Part shown: one piece after another, positions 62,007 through 64,000 of the stretch
How the letters are laid out: the number at the start of each line of letters is the position of its first letter
How positions within the stretch are numbered: position 1 is the stretch's first letter
Origin: Mesorhizobium helmanticense
Lineage (GTDB): Bacteria; Pseudomonadota; Alphaproteobacteria; Rhizobiales; Rhizobiaceae
DNA length: 64,000 bases
NCBI RefSeq assembly: GCF_003034915.1
Contig: NZ_PZJX01000027.1
Coordinates: 124,001-188,000, forward strand
Direction: 5' to 3'
Notes under the pieces: model-generated
Databases searched by the model: none
The model's input: the letters and a program-made list of their open reading frames with translations, nothing else
Told to the model about the DNA's origin: nothing
Program-made: the position numbers and the translations under genes

Positions 62007-62375
62007 TCAGGCGTGCGCGCCGTCGAACTTCGCCCGCGCCGCCTTGACACGCGCGGTGTTCTTGCGCGCCCATTCGCCGAGCGCCGCGACCGGCACCAGC
62101 AATTCGCGGCCGAGATCGGTCAGTTCGTAGTCGACGCGTGGCGGGATGGTCGGAAACACCGTGCGGGTGACGAAGCCGTCGCGCTCCAGCCCGCGCAAGG
62201 TGGTGGTCAGCATCTTCTGCGAGATGCCGCCGACGGCCGCGCGCAATTCGTTGAAGCGGAGCGGTCCGTCGCCGAGCTTGCCGACGACCAGAACAGTCCA
62301 TTTGTCGCCGACGCGCTGCAGGATTTCCGAGATGGCGCGGCAGTCCTCGGTGATATGCGGGTGCCTCAGTAACAA
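62007..62375 (-). CDS. HxlR family transcriptional regulator
   Basis: A 122-residue winged-helix protein: CRAISEILQRVGDKWTVLVV is the HxlR opening, LRFNELRAAVGGISQKMLTT the recognition region and RTVFPTIPPRVDYELTDLGR the wing. The TTG at 62373-62375 has AAGGAGG seven bases upstream and was preferred; an in-frame ATG at 62414 would extend it by 13 residues into the operator region. Divergent from the FMN reductase at 62467 with GGTATC-type repeats between, so it most likely represses that gene and itself. Confidence 0.9.
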   Translation of the reverse strand: MLLRHPHITEDCRAISEILQRVGDKWTVLVVGKLGDGPLRFNELRAAVGGISQKMLTTTLRGLERDGFVTRTVFPTIPPRVDYELTDLGRELLVPVAALGEWARKNTARVKAARAKFDGAHA

Positions 62376-62404
62376 AAACGTGCCTCCTTGCACTTCGAGT
62401 CTGC

Positions 62405-62439
62405 GGTATCTCATATAGCGCCGGTATCCAAACGATACC
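62405..62439. promoter_or_regulatory. HxlR-type operator (GGTATC-N5-GATACC)
   Basis: GGTATC (62423-62428) and GATACC (62434-62439) form a perfect 17-base inverted repeat, with a further GGTATC at 62405-62410. GTATC/GATAC arms match sites described for HxlR-family repressors. It lies 28 bases upstream of the FMN reductase start. Confidence 0.7.
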
Positions 62440-62466
62440 ACAATTTCCCGCAAGGAGAGCCCCTCT

Positions 62467-63072
62467 ATGTCCAAGCCCAAAATCGCCATTGTCGTCGGTT
62501 CGACGCGCGCCGCGCGCTTCGCCGACGTCCCCGCCGAATGGATCGCCAAGATCGCCAGGTCGCATGCCGACATCGATGTCGAAGTCGTCGATTTGCGCGA
62601 TTTCCCGCTGCCGTTCTTCGACGAGGTCGCATCCTCCGCCTGGGCGCCGTCGCAGAACGAAGTGGCGCAGCGCTGGCAGAAGAAGGTCGCCGAGTTTGAC
62701 GGCTTCATCTTCACCGCCGCAGAATACAATCACGGCCCGACCGGCGTGCTGAAGAACGCCATCGACTACGCCGCCAATGAATGGAACAAGAAGCCGGCCG
62801 GCTTCGTCGGCTATGGCAGCGTCGGTGGCTCGCGCGCCGTCGAACAGCTGCGTCTTTACGCCGTCGAGTTGCAGATGGCGCCGGTCAAGTCGGCCGTCCA
62901 TATCGCCTGGGGCGATTTCCTTGCCGTCCGCCAGGGTGAGAAGAAGCTCGAAGAGATCGAGCATCTGAACCAGGCTGCCACCGCGCTGGTCAACGACGTC
63001 GCCTGGTGGGCCAAGGTGCTGAAGGCGGCGCGCAAGGCCGATGCGATCGCCGATGAAGCCAGGGCGGCCTGA
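62467..63072 (+). CDS. NADPH-dependent FMN reductase family protein
   Basis: A 201-residue flavodoxin-fold oxidoreductase (SsuE/ArsH/quinone-reductase group). FMN-binding loop IAIVVGSTRAARFADVPAEW, FIFTAAEYNHGPTGVLKNAI (aspartate-free E-Y-N loop) and GFVGYGSVGGSRAVEQLRLY. Predicted to reduce FMN, quinones or azo/nitro compounds with NAD(P)H. AAGGAG precedes the ATG. Control by the divergent HxlR protein and its GGTATC operator suggests induction by electrophiles or quinones. A GC hairpin follows the stop. Confidence 0.94.
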   Translation: MSKPKIAIVVGSTRAARFADVPAEWIAKIARSHADIDVEVVDLRDFPLPFFDEVASSAWAPSQNEVAQRWQKKVAEFDGFIFTAAEYNHGPTGVLKNAIDYAANEWNKKPAGFVGYGSVGGSRAVEQLRLYAVELQMAPVKSAVHIAWGDFLAVRQGEKKLEEIEHLNQAATALVNDVAWWAKVLKAARKADAIADEARAA

Positions 63073-63107
63073 TCGCGGACTGTTTGAATTATCCTCCCAA
63101 GGGATGT

Positions 63108-63129
63108 GGGGCGGCGCTTGCGCCGCCCC
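63108..63129 (+). terminator. GC-rich hairpin after FMN reductase gene
   Basis: GGGGCGGCG (63108-63116), loop CTTG, CGCCGCCCC (63121-63129): a perfect 9-base stem 36 bases after the stop, but without a T-run, so strength is uncertain. Confidence 0.5.
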
Positions 63130-63197
63130 CTTACCGCGGCCAACAGGGCGTTGTCGCGCCTAAGTCCTGCAGGAATATGTGCCTGCGAGGCCGGCAT

Positions 63198-63359
63198 TTA
63201 CGCTGATTTTGCGGTAGCCAACAGGAAAAGCTTTGCCTTCTCCTCGGCGAGCAGCTTGAAAACCACAGAACGAACGGCGGAATCGGCTTCCGTTTCCAGC
63301 CTCTTTTCGAAGTGCTTGATATTCTCTCGGCTTATGAATTCAGCTTCGCTGACCAACAT
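63198..63359 (-). CDS. Small hypothetical helical protein
   Basis: A 53-residue protein, MLVSEAEFISRENIKHFEKR then VVFKLLAEEKAKLFLLATAK. GAGGAG stands upstream of the ATG at 63357-63359. Predicted to be two amphipathic helices. Short proteins with this LLAEEKAKL ending occur in rhizobia; role unknown. A longer frame from 63440 is not supported. Confidence 0.65.
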   Translation of the reverse strand: MLVSEAEFISRENIKHFEKRLETEADSAVRSVVFKLLAEEKAKLFLLATAKSA

Positions 63360-63527
63360 CACGCGCTCCTCTCGGGAGGCGATTGAGCAAGCCCGGTACG
63401 CTACGCCTTTCGCGGCAGCGGGTCCACTGAAACATTGCAATTCAGGTACAGGCGCTACCCCAGCCGCAGGGGGATAGCGGCGCCGAAATTGCCTTCTTCA
63501 GCCGCGAGCGGGTTTCCGCCCGCGCGG

Positions 63528-63887
63528 CTAGCGACAACCCTTTACCCGCTCGGCGCGTGCGATAGTCGCGATATTGGATCGTTCGATTGAAGACAGTGGT
63601 ACACTGTCGGCGTCGTCATATCGACAGCCCTCGTTGCCGAAATGGGCTTTGCCCCGGGCCGTGTGAAAGCAGTATCCGCGCTCGGCCAAAATTCCGTTAC
63701 GCATCTCCCACAGGAACTGGCAGTTCGGTCCGTCCGGATGGGGGGCAGCCAGATAGTCATGGAAATGCCTCGAGAACAGATTTCGATCCGTACAACCAAG
63801 AATGTCATAGCAATCAGCCGTCGCCGGGCCGGATATTGCGATTGCCAGAACGGCTGCCGTGCCGAACAATCGAATGCGTTTGCCCAT
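63528..63887 (-). CDS. YARHG domain-containing secreted protein
   Basis: A 119-residue exported protein: signal peptide MGKRIRLFGTAAVLAIAISG ending TA-D, then DCYDILGCTDRNLFSRHFHD and the YARHG-type motif LWEMRNGILAERGYCFHTA, with Cys pairs probably disulfide-bonded. GGAGG precedes the ATG at 63885-63887. YARHG domains are extracytoplasmic and thought to bind cell wall or protein partners; nothing in the neighbourhood refines this. Confidence 0.82.
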   Translation of the reverse strand: MGKRIRLFGTAAVLAIAISGPATADCYDILGCTDRNLFSRHFHDYLAAPHPDGPNCQFLWEMRNGILAERGYCFHTARGKAHFGNEGCRYDDADSVPLSSIERSNIATIARAERVKGCR

Positions 63888-64000
63888 GAAAGCAGTCCTC
63901 CACCTTGAAATAATCGCATCAAGATCGGAGGCCGTGTTGATCTGCGTCAAAAAAGATCAGCTTGTCACCGAATCGGGATGACGGCCGGGCGGCCGTACTG

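Noticed and set aside
1-64000. tRNA or rRNA genes
   Set aside because: I looked for cloverleaf-like arms and rRNA-like conserved stretches in the spacers and saw none; a covariance-model search would be decisive.

Overview
The window looks like a chromosomal segment of an alphaproteobacterium of the order Rhizobiales, most likely Mesorhizobium or a close relative. The basis is high GC with strong GC3 bias, Rhizobiales-type proteins (BA14K, DUF1127, DUF1428, a petP/petR-type pair, lgt-methyltransferase-pgeF order, and many small proteins of rhizobial type), and short palindromic repeats of the kind scattered between rhizobial genes. The genus is inferred from family resemblance, not from a search. 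I see no rRNA, tRNA, CRISPR array, prophage or intact insertion sequence. Genes are dense and nearly all housekeeping or accessory-metabolic.

Layout. 1-4.5 kb: two MaoC hydratases, a CorA transporter and the translation cluster rplY-pth-ychF. 4.8-9.5 kb: an OhrR-like MarR regulator divergent from an alpha/beta hydrolase with palindromic operators between them, an SDR, a fosmidomycin-resistance-type MFS pump and a divergent AraC regulator. 9.5-15.2 kb: a minus-strand run of lgt, methyltransferase, pgeF, creatinase-like M24 protein, lipoprotein and prs. 15.3-20.6 kb: toxin-antitoxin remnants, ubiK, ybjN-like, csaA, a frameshifted DUF3313 lipoprotein and a two-component system. 20.7-28 kb: a glycosyltransferase, a petP-petR-histidine kinase cluster, ilvE, an MBL hydrolase and a BA14K protein. 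28-34.4 kb: three cold-shock genes, a double-Kazal lipoprotein, an EAL phosphodiesterase and a run of very small rhizobial genes. 34.4-45.9 kb: TPR-sulfotransferase, small enzymes, an ABC-F ATPase with a possible leader, a greatly enlarged uvrB, and a LysR/dioxygenase pair. 45.9-64 kb: a signal-peptide protein of unknown role, CapA, DUF3137, DUF2314, a Tat-type FAD oxidoreductase, two unknown membrane proteins, a lipid kinase, a translationally coupled catabolic operon (GMC oxidoreductase, enolase-superfamily dehydratase, beta-hydroxyacid dehydrogenase), an acyl-CoA thioesterase, an HxlR/FMN-reductase pair and small secreted proteins.

The most distinctive thing is the repeat landscape. At least three palindromic element families sit in intergenic spacers, abut stop codons, interrupt a regulator-kinase cluster, and in two places run into coding sequence (the end of capA and the C-terminal tail of uvrB). 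I found no clearly new multi-gene defence or biosynthetic system. The most promising leads are the uvrB tail repeats, the ABC-F upstream region, and several well-formed operators next to MarR, LysR and HxlR regulators.
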